From NCBI GenBank assembly GCA_026986005.1, contig JALSPK010000141.1, forward strand, positions 1 through 64,000: 64,000 nucleotides of DNA, read 5' to 3'. Below, one piece after another: positions 18,331 through 27,257 of this stretch (the first letter of the stretch is position 1; every line of letters starts with the position of its first letter). The translations under genes were made by a program, and so were the position numbers. The DNA is from Saprospiraceae bacterium (GTDB lineage: Bacteria > Bacteroidota > Bacteroidia > Chitinophagales > Saprospiraceae). A model generated the notes under the pieces. That model ran no database searches. It had not been told where the DNA came from and saw nothing but the letters and a program-made list of their open reading frames with translations.

Positions 18331-19686
18331 TTAAAATATACCTAAGCTATATCCAATACCAAAATCAATTCCAATACTATTATTGTTTTGATTGAAATTT
18401 TGCCAATTGTTAATATATAGTCTATCACTAACATTAAAATGAAAAGACAATCTATTTCTTGAGTTGATGTAATAGTATAAGTTATTGTCAAAAAGGAAAT
18501 AATGATTAAAATGAATTATATCACTGTCAGGATTAGGGCTAGACATATTTCCACGCAACTTAATTGTTGAGCTGAAACTAGTTCTGGTATTTGGAAAATA
18601 ACCTACAGTAAAACTTAAATTTGAGTAAGCGCGTGGTTTTAAATTGTCGGTTACATCATCGTCAATTCTAGAATCACTAAGTAAAACATCATTGGCTCCT
18701 CCTTTTAGTTCTATCGTGAAATCCAATTGCCATTTTTTGCTCAATGCTCTTGCATAATCAAGACGTGTTATTAGAAATAAATCCAGAGCTTTTATACTGT
18801 AATTTGGTCTGTCATTATCAAAATAAGAAAGTCTCAATCCGGGCTCAAGCCCAAAAGCAATGGTGTAACCCGATCTTCTCAAAGTATTAACGCCATTTTG
18901 CCACATATCAAAAATTGAAGCATATGCCAACGGATTATTAAAGTCTACTTTGTCACTGAGAATAGAATGTCTAAGTCCAACTATATCATCTTTGAGTTTT
19001 TTTCTATAATCAAATGATCTTGTATAATTTCTATCTGTAACAAAATTAGCTAAACTTATGATATCCTCTTCTGAGAAACTTGCCCCTTCTTTAATAACTC
19101 CGTCTTTTTGCAGGTCTTCTACTATTCTAATTGCATGCCAAGCGCTGGTTATATTCTCTATTCTTCCAAAGCCAATCATCAATGGTAGTCTTAAATTGTT
19201 GTTTGAATTTATATAGCCCTTTTCTCCATCAATATCGGTGACAGCTTTATTATAAGTAGATAGGAATATATCTGTTTCAAAAAACATTTTCTTGAATATA
19301 TAATATTTTTGGTAAGTACGATTATCAAAAGTTAAAAAAAATGATATCTTGTTATTTACATCTGTATTGTATTCTTTTGATAAATGTATATTTGGACTAA
19401 GACCAATTATTGTGAATCTGGAAAATTGTTTCTTTCTGCTATTTTTAACAACATGACAGCTTGCATTTAAATTTAATCCAGTGCCTCCATTTCCTGACAT
19501 ATAATCAGAATATCTATCATTCTTAATAGAAATACTCCCTTTCCCATTCAAGTCGAAATATAGATAAAGCGACCTGTATTTGTAATCAGGATCCTTATAA
19601 TCATTGAGATTTATATTATTAAAGTCTAATTGCCCAAAAAGGTTGGCGGTAATAAACATCACACTAACAAGAATAAAATTTTTCAT
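18331..19686 (-). CDS. Predicted outer-membrane beta-barrel protein, unknown function
   Basis: A 451-residue protein with a Sec signal peptide (MKNFILVSVMFITANLFGQ, cleavage probably after the G). The rest has many short amphipathic strands with aromatic ends (YRSLYLYFDL, HLSKEYNTDV, DLFLITRLDYARAL, SFHFNVSDRLYI) and no long hydrophobic helix, as expected for a barrel. The final residues, GIDFGIGYSLGIF, end with an aromatic residue like many Bam substrates. I recognise no specific family. It is transcribed away from the exopolysaccharide cluster that starts at 20109. Confidence 0.6.
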   Translation of the reverse strand: MKNFILVSVMFITANLFGQLDFNNINLNDYKDPDYKYRSLYLYFDLNGKGSISIKNDRYSDYMSGNGGTGLNLNASCHVVKNSRKKQFSRFTIIGLSPNIHLSKEYNTDVNNKISFFLTFDNRTYQKYYIFKKMFFETDIFLSTYNKAVTDIDGEKGYINSNNNLRLPLMIGFGRIENITSAWHAIRIVEDLQKDGVIKEGASFSEEDIISLANFVTDRNYTRSFDYRKKLKDDIVGLRHSILSDKVDFNNPLAYASIFDMWQNGVNTLRRSGYTIAFGLEPGLRLSYFDNDRPNYSIKALDLFLITRLDYARALSKKWQLDFTIELKGGANDVLLSDSRIDDDVTDNLKPRAYSNLSFTVGYFPNTRTSFSSTIKLRGNMSSPNPDSDIIHFNHYFLFDNNLYYYINSRNRLSFHFNVSDRLYINNWQNFNQNNNSIGIDFGIGYSLGIF

Positions 19687-20108
19687 TTATAAAATTATTT
19701 TGATTTAAATAAATATTGAAACTAATACCAATCTACGATGTAAAAAACATCTTCTTAACGGGACAAATTTACAATATTCTATTTACAAACATTCATTTTA
19801 ATTACTATTTAACAAAATTTTAATAGTCTAGTTATTCTCGTTATAAATTAGTATCTACTAACTTTTATTTCGATTATTTAAACATTTTAAAAAATTTTTT
19901 GTTTGGTTTAAAATTAAAATATAAGAGCATACAAATTCTTATGAATTTTATTAAGAGAAGGGCGTTATCAATGCTATTATTTAATAAATAGTATAGAGTT
20001 GCTGATACAAACCAAATCTGTTTTTATTGTTTTTATATAAAAATGAGTATAATACTAGGAAAAATCTTAGCTGGTGTTATTATTTAATATAGGTGTAAAA
20101 TAATTATT
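19687..20108. other. Divergent intergenic region before the exopolysaccharide cluster
   Basis: No gene or RNA is visible in these AT-rich 422 bases. A minus-strand -7-like box TAAATTTG lies at 19764-19771, 78 bases before the barrel gene start. No clear plus-strand -7 box was found before 20109. Confidence 0.45.
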
Positions 20109-21620
20109 ATGACAAAAAGATATCTTTTACTACTATTTTTTCTATTGAGTTTTTTGCGAACTAATATTTCGTATGGTCAGAATATGGACACATTGAATTA
20201 TGCAAAAGAGCTACGTGATATTGGAGAAAGAGGAAAATCAATTAATCTTTTAAAAACATATTATGGCAATCATAAAAAGGAACTTTATGCAGGTTGGTTT
20301 TTTGCTGATGCATTGTTCAAAAATAAAGAATATGATAAAGCCTCAAGAATATATAATGAAACGATAAGAAATCATCCCAAAAACATAGATTTGAGGTTAG
20401 ATTATGCCATAAAATCAACAAAGATTGGTATGTTTAGAGAAGCTCTCTTTCATTTGAATAAAATGAACTATAAAATTCCTAAAGATTATAAATTTGCCGT
20501 TAAAAAAACTTTGGCTAAAATATATTTTTGGCAAGGTAAATACAAAAGGTCATTGTCTAATATCAAAGCGGCATTAAGTATTTATGAAAATGATCAAGAA
20601 TCTTTAAAACTTAGAAAAGAAATATCAAAAATTCAAAGTAATTGGATGAGAATAGATGCTTCATATACTGATAATAATCAACCATTGACAATAATGTCTC
20701 CTAATATTGAAATGGGATTTTATCATAATTCCGCATTATCATCAAAATTTGAAATTAACTCATCTTTTTATTCGAAAGATTATAAAATGTACTATGGAGG
20801 AGGTTTAACAGGTGCATTGATTTATCATCTGTTAAATTATAAGACTACTTTGGAACTAGGAGTGGGTTTGATAGGATTACCTTCAAATACATACAATATA
20901 GCAGCATCATTACTACTAAAGAAGAAAATATTTAAACATACTGAGTTTATAGCTTCATACAATTATACACCTTATCTGTCAACAATTGCTTCAATTGATA
21001 AAAAGGTAATGCAAAACATTTTGGGCGTATCATTGGAGCGTAACAATACTAGTAGCTGGATGGGAAAAATATCGTTTGATACACATAATTTTCCTTCAAT
21101 AGAAAATTCCTATTATGCATTAAGTACATGGATTGTCAGCCCTAATATAAAATTATCACAATTTAGTTTCAGAATAGGATATGGTTTCAATTACAGTGAT
21201 TCAAAAAACAATAGTTTCAATTCAAAATTATCACTTAAGGAATTACTATCAATGCAAGATACTGCTGTCATTATCAAGGGAGTTTATGATCCTTTTTTCT
21301 CACCTCAAAATCAAAAAATACATTCTGTTGTGGGGATGATATCATATCAGCCTACAAAATCAATCAATGTAGGTATAAATATTAATTATGGAGTTAAAGC
21401 TTCCGCAGATACGCCATATTTGTTTTTAGATAATAATGAAAATAGTGGTTTGTACATCAAAAGGGACTATTTTGATCGTGATTTTAATCCGGTTGAAGTA
21501 AATGGATATCTAAGCTATCAGTTAGATGATTTTGCAAGTGTTAAAGCATATTATAAATACCAAAAGACAACATACTACACTAGCTATATTACCGGTTTAA
21601 CCACAAAATTTTTATTTTAG
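20109..21620 (+). CDS. TPR plus YaiO-like outer-membrane beta-barrel protein
   Basis: A 503-residue protein with a signal peptide ending near SYGQ (residue 24). Residues ~27-180 contain helical TPR-like pairs (GWFFADALFKNKEYDKASRI, LAKIYFWQGKYKRSLSNI). From about 185 to the end there are alternating barrel strands, finishing with SYITGLTTKFLF. This TPR-plus-barrel layout resembles YaiO-type outer-membrane proteins found with synthase-dependent polysaccharide genes, where the TPR recruits periplasmic partners and the barrel may pass polymer. The stop at 21620 abuts the GT2 gene at 21621 with no gap, so the two are almost certainly co-translated. Confidence 0.72.
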   Translation: MTKRYLLLLFFLLSFLRTNISYGQNMDTLNYAKELRDIGERGKSINLLKTYYGNHKKELYAGWFFADALFKNKEYDKASRIYNETIRNHPKNIDLRLDYAIKSTKIGMFREALFHLNKMNYKIPKDYKFAVKKTLAKIYFWQGKYKRSLSNIKAALSIYENDQESLKLRKEISKIQSNWMRIDASYTDNNQPLTIMSPNIEMGFYHNSALSSKFEINSSFYSKDYKMYYGGGLTGALIYHLLNYKTTLELGVGLIGLPSNTYNIAASLLLKKKIFKHTEFIASYNYTPYLSTIASIDKKVMQNILGVSLERNNTSSWMGKISFDTHNFPSIENSYYALSTWIVSPNIKLSQFSFRIGYGFNYSDSKNNSFNSKLSLKELLSMQDTAVIIKGVYDPFFSPQNQKIHSVVGMISYQPTKSINVGININYGVKASADTPYLFLDNNENSGLYIKRDYFDRDFNPVEVNGYLSYQLDDFASVKAYYKYQKTTYYTSYITGLTTKFLF

Positions 21621-23231
21621 ATGAAACGCTCTTTACAATCAAGCATGTGGTTTTTTAGCCAGGCTAAAGATATTACAAATTTGGATAGATTCATATTATT
21701 ATTTCTATCTATCGCCGGTATTTTTAGTATATTTGATTTAGCAGAATGGTGGTTTAGAGCGGAGCATATTCTTAATTTTCCTTTATTTGTTTTGCTTAGC
21801 ACATTTTTTTGGTATGGGTTTTTGAGAACAGTCTTAATCTGGATTAATTATCTAAGAATTAAAAAACCTCAAAATGTACCTAAACCGGAAAAAGGTTTAA
21901 GTGTAGCAGTTTTTATTACAAGTGCACCCGGAGAACCAATCTCAATGTTTGAAAAATCACTCTACGCATTACAAAGAGTTGAGTACCCCCATAATACTTA
22001 TCTTTTGGATAGTACAGAAGATCCTGAATTTGAAAAACTCGCAAAAAAATATGGAGCTACATATCTAAATTTGGTCAATTTATCGGGAGCGAAAGCAGGA
22101 AAAGTGAATAAAGCTTTGGAGTTGACAAATGAAGAGTTTATACTTATTCTTGATCCTGATCACATTGCATTTCCCAATTTTTTTTCACAAACTCTTGGTT
22201 TTTTCAAAGACCCTAAAGTTGGATTCGTGCAAGTATCACAAGGTTATTACAATCAATATAGGTCGTTTATAGCAGCTGGAGCAGCTGAACAAACTTATAC
22301 TTTTTATGGACCTACACAAATGGGTATGTATGGTTACGGAAGTAGCGTCGCCATTGGGGCAAATTGTACCTTCAGAAGAAAAGCTTTGGAGAGTATAGGT
22401 GGACACGCTGTTGCATTAGCAGAAGATCTTGTTACATCTATGAGGATTCATGCTGCCGGATGGAAATCTGTTTACAATCCTGTTATCGTCAATAGAGGTC
22501 TTGTACCGGAAGACTTTCATTCATTTGCGAAGCAACAATTAAAATGGTCACGTGGTGTTTTTGAAATACTTTTCGTAGAATTACCAAAACTCATAAAGAA
22601 ATTCACATTTTGGCAAAAACTATCATATAGTGCTATAGCATTTTATTATTTAACAGGAACTATGACGTTGTTCTTTATCTTGATTCCTTTGCTATACTTT
22701 TTTACCGGAACACTTCCGGCAAACATGGACTTTTCGGAATTTTTAGTAAAGGGCTCATCATTTGCGCTTATAGCTTTGATTATCTATCTGTATGTTCAAA
22801 AGTTTTTATGTCATACCAAGAGTGAAAGAAGATTTCATTGGAGAGGGATGATTCTTAAATTTGCATTATGGCCGGTATATTTTCTCGGATTTGTACTTTC
22901 CCTTTTGAATCATAAAATTCCCTATATACCTACTGCTAAGAAAGCCGTAATTGGTAGTGTGTCTCCTTTTATCAGACCTTTAATTTGGTACAATATACTA
23001 TTTGTTTTGTCAGTAATAATTGTATTTATAGATAGAAGGTATTTTGTACCCGAAAGCGAACTATTGTTTTCATCAACTCGTACATGGGGAATGCTGGGTT
23101 TTGCCTTTATCATATTTTTACAGTCCTGGGGAGGTATTTATGCTGCATGGGAAGCTGTCAATCTAAAAGAGGAAAATCCTTGGGATAGCGTAGATATCGA
23201 TAAGATAAGTGGGATAGAAGAAAAAAAATAA
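21621..23231 (+). CDS. Processive glycosyltransferase family 2, membrane-bound (BcsA-like core)
   Basis: A 536-residue inner-membrane polysaccharide synthase. Two membrane segments (about 24-40 and 52-76) precede the cytoplasmic GT-A domain (about 90-320). At least five more follow (about 330-520). Catalytic motifs are the first Asp in YLLDSTEDPE (Asp130), DPD at 178-180 for metal and nucleotide binding, ED at 268-269 as general base region, and QQLKW at 305-309. The last would usually read QxxRW, so Arg is replaced by Lys308. No PilZ domain is visible, so c-di-GMP control through this protein is not expected. The sugar donor is unknown. Context: barrel partner upstream, CDP-sugar genes downstream. 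Confidence 0.85.
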   Translation: MKRSLQSSMWFFSQAKDITNLDRFILLFLSIAGIFSIFDLAEWWFRAEHILNFPLFVLLSTFFWYGFLRTVLIWINYLRIKKPQNVPKPEKGLSVAVFITSAPGEPISMFEKSLYALQRVEYPHNTYLLDSTEDPEFEKLAKKYGATYLNLVNLSGAKAGKVNKALELTNEEFILILDPDHIAFPNFFSQTLGFFKDPKVGFVQVSQGYYNQYRSFIAAGAAEQTYTFYGPTQMGMYGYGSSVAIGANCTFRRKALESIGGHAVALAEDLVTSMRIHAAGWKSVYNPVIVNRGLVPEDFHSFAKQQLKWSRGVFEILFVELPKLIKKFTFWQKLSYSAIAFYYLTGTMTLFFILIPLLYFFTGTLPANMDFSEFLVKGSSFALIALIIYLYVQKFLCHTKSERRFHWRGMILKFALWPVYFLGFVLSLLNHKIPYIPTAKKAVIGSVSPFIRPLIWYNILFVLSVIIVFIDRRYFVPESELLFSSTRTWGMLGFAFIIFLQSWGGIYAAWEAVNLKEENPWDSVDIDKISGIEEKK

Positions 23232-23263
23232 CTTTAATTAAACTAATAAAAATTTTGGAAATT

Positions 23264-24046
23264 ATGAAGGTACTATTATTGGCAGGGGGATTTGGAACAA
23301 GGATGAGTGAAGAAACTGAAAAAAAACCAAAACCGATGATTCAAATTGGTGGCAAACCTATTCTATGGCATATTATGAAGTTGTACTCTGAATATGGGTT
23401 TGATGATTTTGTGATTTTATTGGGTTATAAAGGATATATGATAAAGGAGTATTTCCTTAATTATTTTTATCATCAGAGTGATATATCAATTGATATCGCT
23501 AAAAACAGAGTAGAAATATTAAATAATAGCTCTGAAAATTGGAAAGTAACATTATTGGACACCGGTTTGCATACAATGACAGGAGGTAGGGTATTGAGAG
23601 CAAAAAATGTAATAGGGAATAAACCTTTTCTGCTTACTTATGGAGATGGTGTTGGAAACATTGATATTGCAGAATTGGTAAAATTTCACAATGGTCACGA
23701 AGGTATATTAACTATGACTACTGTACAACCGGAAGGTAGATTTGGAGGTGTTGGATTTGCTTCTGATGAAAAGCGAGTTGAAAATTTTATGGAAAAACCT
23801 AAGGGTGAAGGTGGTTGGATAAATGCAGGTTTTTTTGTGTGTGAACCGGAAGTATTGAATTATATACAAGAGGGTGATTCTACTATTTTTGAAAGAGCTC
23901 CTCTAGAAAATATTGCAAAATCCGGAAAACTATTTGCATATAAGCATTGTGATTTTTGGAAGCCGATGGACACCCTTAGAGACAATAAGCAACTTAATGA
24001 AATGTGGAATAAAAACAAAGCATTATGGAAGATATGGAAAGACTAG
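23264..24046 (+). CDS. rfbF: Glucose-1-phosphate cytidylyltransferase
   Basis: Makes CDP-glucose from CTP and glucose 1-phosphate, the first step to CDP-linked 6-deoxy and 3,6-dideoxyhexoses. The nucleotide-binding signature LLAGGFGTRMSEETEKKPKP is at residues 4-23, followed by MIQIGGKPILWHIM, TYGDGVGNID, and EGGWINAGFFV. The C-terminus has KHCDFWKPMDTLRDN. An in-frame TTG at 23255 exists, but the ATG at 23264 begins exactly at the conserved MKVLLLAGG, so it is preferred. Length 260 is standard. The 3' end overlaps rfbG by 22 bases. Confidence 0.93.
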   Translation: MKVLLLAGGFGTRMSEETEKKPKPMIQIGGKPILWHIMKLYSEYGFDDFVILLGYKGYMIKEYFLNYFYHQSDISIDIAKNRVEILNNSSENWKVTLLDTGLHTMTGGRVLRAKNVIGNKPFLLTYGDGVGNIDIAELVKFHNGHEGILTMTTVQPEGRFGGVGFASDEKRVENFMEKPKGEGGWINAGFFVCEPEVLNYIQEGDSTIFERAPLENIAKSGKLFAYKHCDFWKPMDTLRDNKQLNEMWNKNKALWKIWKD

Positions 24047-25140
24047 AAGGTTTATTTAACAGTATTTATAGTGGGAAAAAAGTATTGATCACAGGTCATA
24101 CCGGATTCAAGGGCTCTTGGCTAGCTTTATGGTTAAAGTTGATGGGGGCGGATGTTTACGGTTATTCATTGGAGTCATTAACCAATATCAATCATATTTC
24201 TTTGCTCTATTTAGAAATGGAAGAAGAAATAGCTGATATTAGAAATTTGGAAAAATTCAATTCCTTTATAGAGAGGACAAAACCCGATATTGTTTTTCAT
24301 CTTGCTGCACAAGCTTTGGTAAGAGAGTCGTATTTGAACCCGATAGAAACGTATAGCACTAATGTAATGGGTACACTCAATGTTTTTGAAGCGTGTCGTA
24401 AAGCTGATTCTGTAAGAGCCATTGTAAATGTCACAAGTGATAAATGCTATGAAAACAAAGAATGGATTTGGGGATATAGAGAAAATGATTCAATGGGTGG
24501 ATATGATCCTTATAGCTCATCAAAAGGAATGTCTGAATTATTAACAGCTTCATATAGAAATTCATTTTTTAACACTTCTGAATATGGTAAAAAACACAAT
24601 ATACTTTTGGGTAGTGGCAGAGCCGGTAATGTAATAGGAGGTGGTGACTGGGCAAAAGACAGATTGATACCTGATATTGTAAAGAGTGCAGCAAAAAATC
24701 AACCGGTCACAATCAGAAATCCTTTAGCAACACGACCGTGGCAACACGTATTAGAGCCATTAAGTGGGTATCTGATGTTAGGGTGGAAATTATTGGAAGG
24801 GAAAAAAGATTTTGCTTCCGGATGGAATTTTGGCCCTGATCTTCATAGTAATCTATCCGTTGGAGAAATCACTCAGTTGGCTAAAAAAGAATGGGCGGAT
24901 ATTGCCACAAAAGAGAATTCTGATATTTCAGAACATCATGAAGCAAATTTGTTGATGCTTGACTGCTCTAAAGCAAATAAAATACTTAAATGGAATTCGG
25001 TATGGAATATTGACAAGACTATTCAAAAGACTATTAATTGGTACAAAGATTTTTATTTGGAAAAAAGAGTTAATACACATAATGATATTAATAATTTTGT
25101 AGTTGATGCGAGAAAAAAAGGATTGGAATGGACAAAATAG
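24025..25140 (+). CDS. rfbG: CDP-glucose 4,6-dehydratase
   Basis: Converts CDP-glucose to CDP-4-keto-6-deoxyglucose with bound NAD. An extended SDR fold of 371 residues: Rossmann loop ITGHTGFKGSWL near residues 22-33, FHLAAQALVRESY, the catalytic TSDK and YDPYSSSKG (Tyr-x3-Lys), and the family-typical GRAGNVIGGGDWAKDRLIPD and TRPWQHVLEPLSGYL. The ATG at 24025 lies inside rfbF, and a second ATG at 24034 is equally possible. The 3' end overlaps the next SDR gene by 13 bases. Confidence 0.93.
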   Translation: MEDMERLEGLFNSIYSGKKVLITGHTGFKGSWLALWLKLMGADVYGYSLESLTNINHISLLYLEMEEEIADIRNLEKFNSFIERTKPDIVFHLAAQALVRESYLNPIETYSTNVMGTLNVFEACRKADSVRAIVNVTSDKCYENKEWIWGYRENDSMGGYDPYSSSKGMSELLTASYRNSFFNTSEYGKKHNILLGSGRAGNVIGGGDWAKDRLIPDIVKSAAKNQPVTIRNPLATRPWQHVLEPLSGYLMLGWKLLEGKKDFASGWNFGPDLHSNLSVGEITQLAKKEWADIATKENSDISEHHEANLLMLDCSKANKILKWNSVWNIDKTIQKTINWYKDFYLEKRVNTHNDINNFVVDARKKGLEWTK

Positions 25141-26030
25141 GTATGGAGCATAAAATAGTATTGGTTACCGGAGGCAATGGATATTTGGGAAGATATCTTG
25201 TTCGAGCACTCAAGAATATGAATGCAAAAGTATGTGTAATTGATAAAGAGGGTAGAGATGATGATACTTTTATTAAGGTTGATATAACTGATCGAAAAGC
25301 GGTACAAGATGCGGTTAAAAAGATAAAACCTCAAATAGTATTTCATTTAGCTTCTTCATTGAATCGCAATAGAGATTTCAAAGAGTACAAGGCTGTAAAC
25401 GAAATAAACCATATCGGCACTTTTAATTTATTATATGCATTAAAGGATATAGCGTATGAAAATTTCATTTTTACAAGTACAAGCGAAATATACGGTGATA
25501 ATAATGCACCTTTTAATGAAGATCAAATACCAAAACCGGTTTCACAATATTCTTTAACAAAAGTATATGCAGAAAATTTAATTCAGACTTTTAGTTCAAA
25601 TTTTGGTAAGAACTATACCATTTTAAGACTATTCAATTTTTATGGAAAAAATATGCCTTCCAATTTTTTTATACCTCAAATGATAGATGCTTTAAAAAAT
25701 AAGAAGTGGTTTGACATGACAAAAGGAGAGCAAAAAAGGGATTTTCTATATGTTGATGATGTTGTTCAAGCTCTTCTTTTAAGTGCCACTAAAAAGGCTG
25801 CTCAAAATGAAACTTTCAATGTTTGTAGTGGGAAGACTTCTACATTGAAGCAATTAGCACTAGAAGTGAAAGCTAAAATGAAAAGCGAATGTGAGATAAG
25901 GTTTGGAGCAATACAATACAGAAATAATGAAGTTTGGAATATGGTAGGTGATAATAGTAAAATAAGGCAAAAACTAAACTTTGAAGTTAAATATGATTTG
26001 GCTTCTGGAATAGGAAAAATATTACAATAA
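25128..26030 (+). CDS. NAD(P)-dependent SDR sugar reductase/epimerase, RfbJ-like
   Basis: A 300-residue extended SDR protein: VLVTGGNGYLGRYLV at about 11-25, FHLASSLNR, the catalytic TSTSEIYGD and YSLTK (Tyr-x3-Lys), and RDFLYVDDVVQALL. It overlaps rfbG and is thus coupled to CDP-4-keto-6-deoxyglucose production. It resembles RfbJ-type enzymes (CDP-abequose/paratose synthases), which reduce C4 of CDP-4-keto-3,6-dideoxyglucose. No rfbH (3-dehydrase) is in the cluster, so the substrate may instead be the 6-deoxy-4-keto sugar, or rfbH lies elsewhere. An alternative start at the internal Met (MEHKIVLV) is possible. Confidence 0.8.
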   Translation: MDKIGMEHKIVLVTGGNGYLGRYLVRALKNMNAKVCVIDKEGRDDDTFIKVDITDRKAVQDAVKKIKPQIVFHLASSLNRNRDFKEYKAVNEINHIGTFNLLYALKDIAYENFIFTSTSEIYGDNNAPFNEDQIPKPVSQYSLTKVYAENLIQTFSSNFGKNYTILRLFNFYGKNMPSNFFIPQMIDALKNKKWFDMTKGEQKRDFLYVDDVVQALLLSATKKAAQNETFNVCSGKTSTLKQLALEVKAKMKSECEIRFGAIQYRNNEVWNMVGDNSKIRQKLNFEVKYDLASGIGKILQ

Positions 26031-26051
26031 AAAAACGAAAATATATATAAA

Positions 26052-27245
26052 ATGAAATCAAAGTCTTTAAAACGGTTTTTAATAATAGCTGGGGCACTTA
26101 TTATCGGTTTATTATTGGTTTTTATACTGTCAATAGCAGGAAGTGAATCAAAAGGGCCAATACAAAGTACGCTCGATGGTATAGCAAATAAAGTATTGGA
26201 TTTGGAAAATCAATATATATTTCAAAAAAGAAGTAAAAAACGAAAGCAAAAGTTGAAAGTTTTCAGTTCATTCAAAAATGATATAAATGCGCTAAAACAT
26301 CCTAAAATAATTCTTTTAGGAGCATCAGACCAAATCGAAAAAGAATCATTTGAAGCTATTATAAATCTTGAGGATTCATTAAGAACGACGTTCCCTTTGA
26401 TACATATTTACAATGCATGGGGAAGTAAACCCACAGAGCAATTCCCAACCTTAGCAGTTGAGACTATAATAAAATTAGGTTCTACTCCCGTGATAACCTG
26501 GGAACCGTGGCTTGATGATTTTAATGAAGAGGATTATCCCGGTATTCCAAAGCCGGCTAAGAGAAAAAAAGGCTGCCTTAAAGCAATTGCAGATGGTACT
26601 TATGATAAATATATTTTTGAATGGGCAAAAGATTTGGCAAAAATAAAACTGCCGATTTTTATACGATGGGCTCACGAAATGAATGATCCTTATAGATATC
26701 CTTGGGGACCTCAAAATAATAAATATGAAGATTTCACTAATGCGTGGAAACATATAAGAGATGTGTTTAGGTATGCCGGAGCTAACAATGCAATTTGGAT
26801 TTGGGCACCTCATCCGGCTTATGGTCATTTGGATGATTATTATCCCGGAGAAAAGCTTGTGGATTATATAGGGATTGGGGTTTTGAACTTTGGTATAGCA
26901 ACTACATGGAGTAAATGGTGGACATTTGATCAACTTTTTGGTAAAAGCTATGAAAAGGTAGATTCTTTTAGCAAACCTGTGATGATTACAGAGTTTGGCT
27001 CTCTCAATGTTGGTGGAGACAGATCACAATGGTTTTCTGATGCAATGCAATCTATAGCATTTGAGTATCCTGCTATCAAAGCTGTAATGTTTTTTCATCA
27101 AAATGCTGACAAGACCATAACAGACAAAGAGGTGAGTTGGTATTTTATTGAAGACAAGAAATCTAAAGAAGCAATCATTAGACAATTGAAATCATGGCCT
27201 GATTCGTTGAAACTTGAGAACTTAAAACATAATATTAAAAAATAA
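26052..27245 (+). CDS. Glycoside hydrolase family 26 (mannanase-like), membrane-anchored
   Basis: A 397-residue protein with one N-terminal membrane segment (about 9-30), probably uncleaved, and a TIM-barrel domain facing the periplasm. GH26 signatures are clear: TPVITWEPW, the acid/base Glu209 in RWAHEMND, and the nucleophile Glu314 in MITEFGS, with APHPAYGHLDDYYPG between. GH26 members cut beta-1,4-mannan or mixed-linkage beta-glucans. Being in line with a GT2 synthase, it is likely to trim or clear nascent polymer in the periplasm, as hydrolases do in cellulose and alginate systems, rather than to degrade food. Gap to the previous gene 21 bases, to the adhesin gene 12 bases. Confidence 0.85.
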   Translation: MKSKSLKRFLIIAGALIIGLLLVFILSIAGSESKGPIQSTLDGIANKVLDLENQYIFQKRSKKRKQKLKVFSSFKNDINALKHPKIILLGASDQIEKESFEAIINLEDSLRTTFPLIHIYNAWGSKPTEQFPTLAVETIIKLGSTPVITWEPWLDDFNEEDYPGIPKPAKRKKGCLKAIADGTYDKYIFEWAKDLAKIKLPIFIRWAHEMNDPYRYPWGPQNNKYEDFTNAWKHIRDVFRYAGANNAIWIWAPHPAYGHLDDYYPGEKLVDYIGIGVLNFGIATTWSKWWTFDQLFGKSYEKVDSFSKPVMITEFGSLNVGGDRSQWFSDAMQSIAFEYPAIKAVMFFHQNADKTITDKEVSWYFIEDKKSKEAIIRQLKSWPDSLKLENLKHNIKK

Positions 27246-27257
27246 AAATACTCAAAG

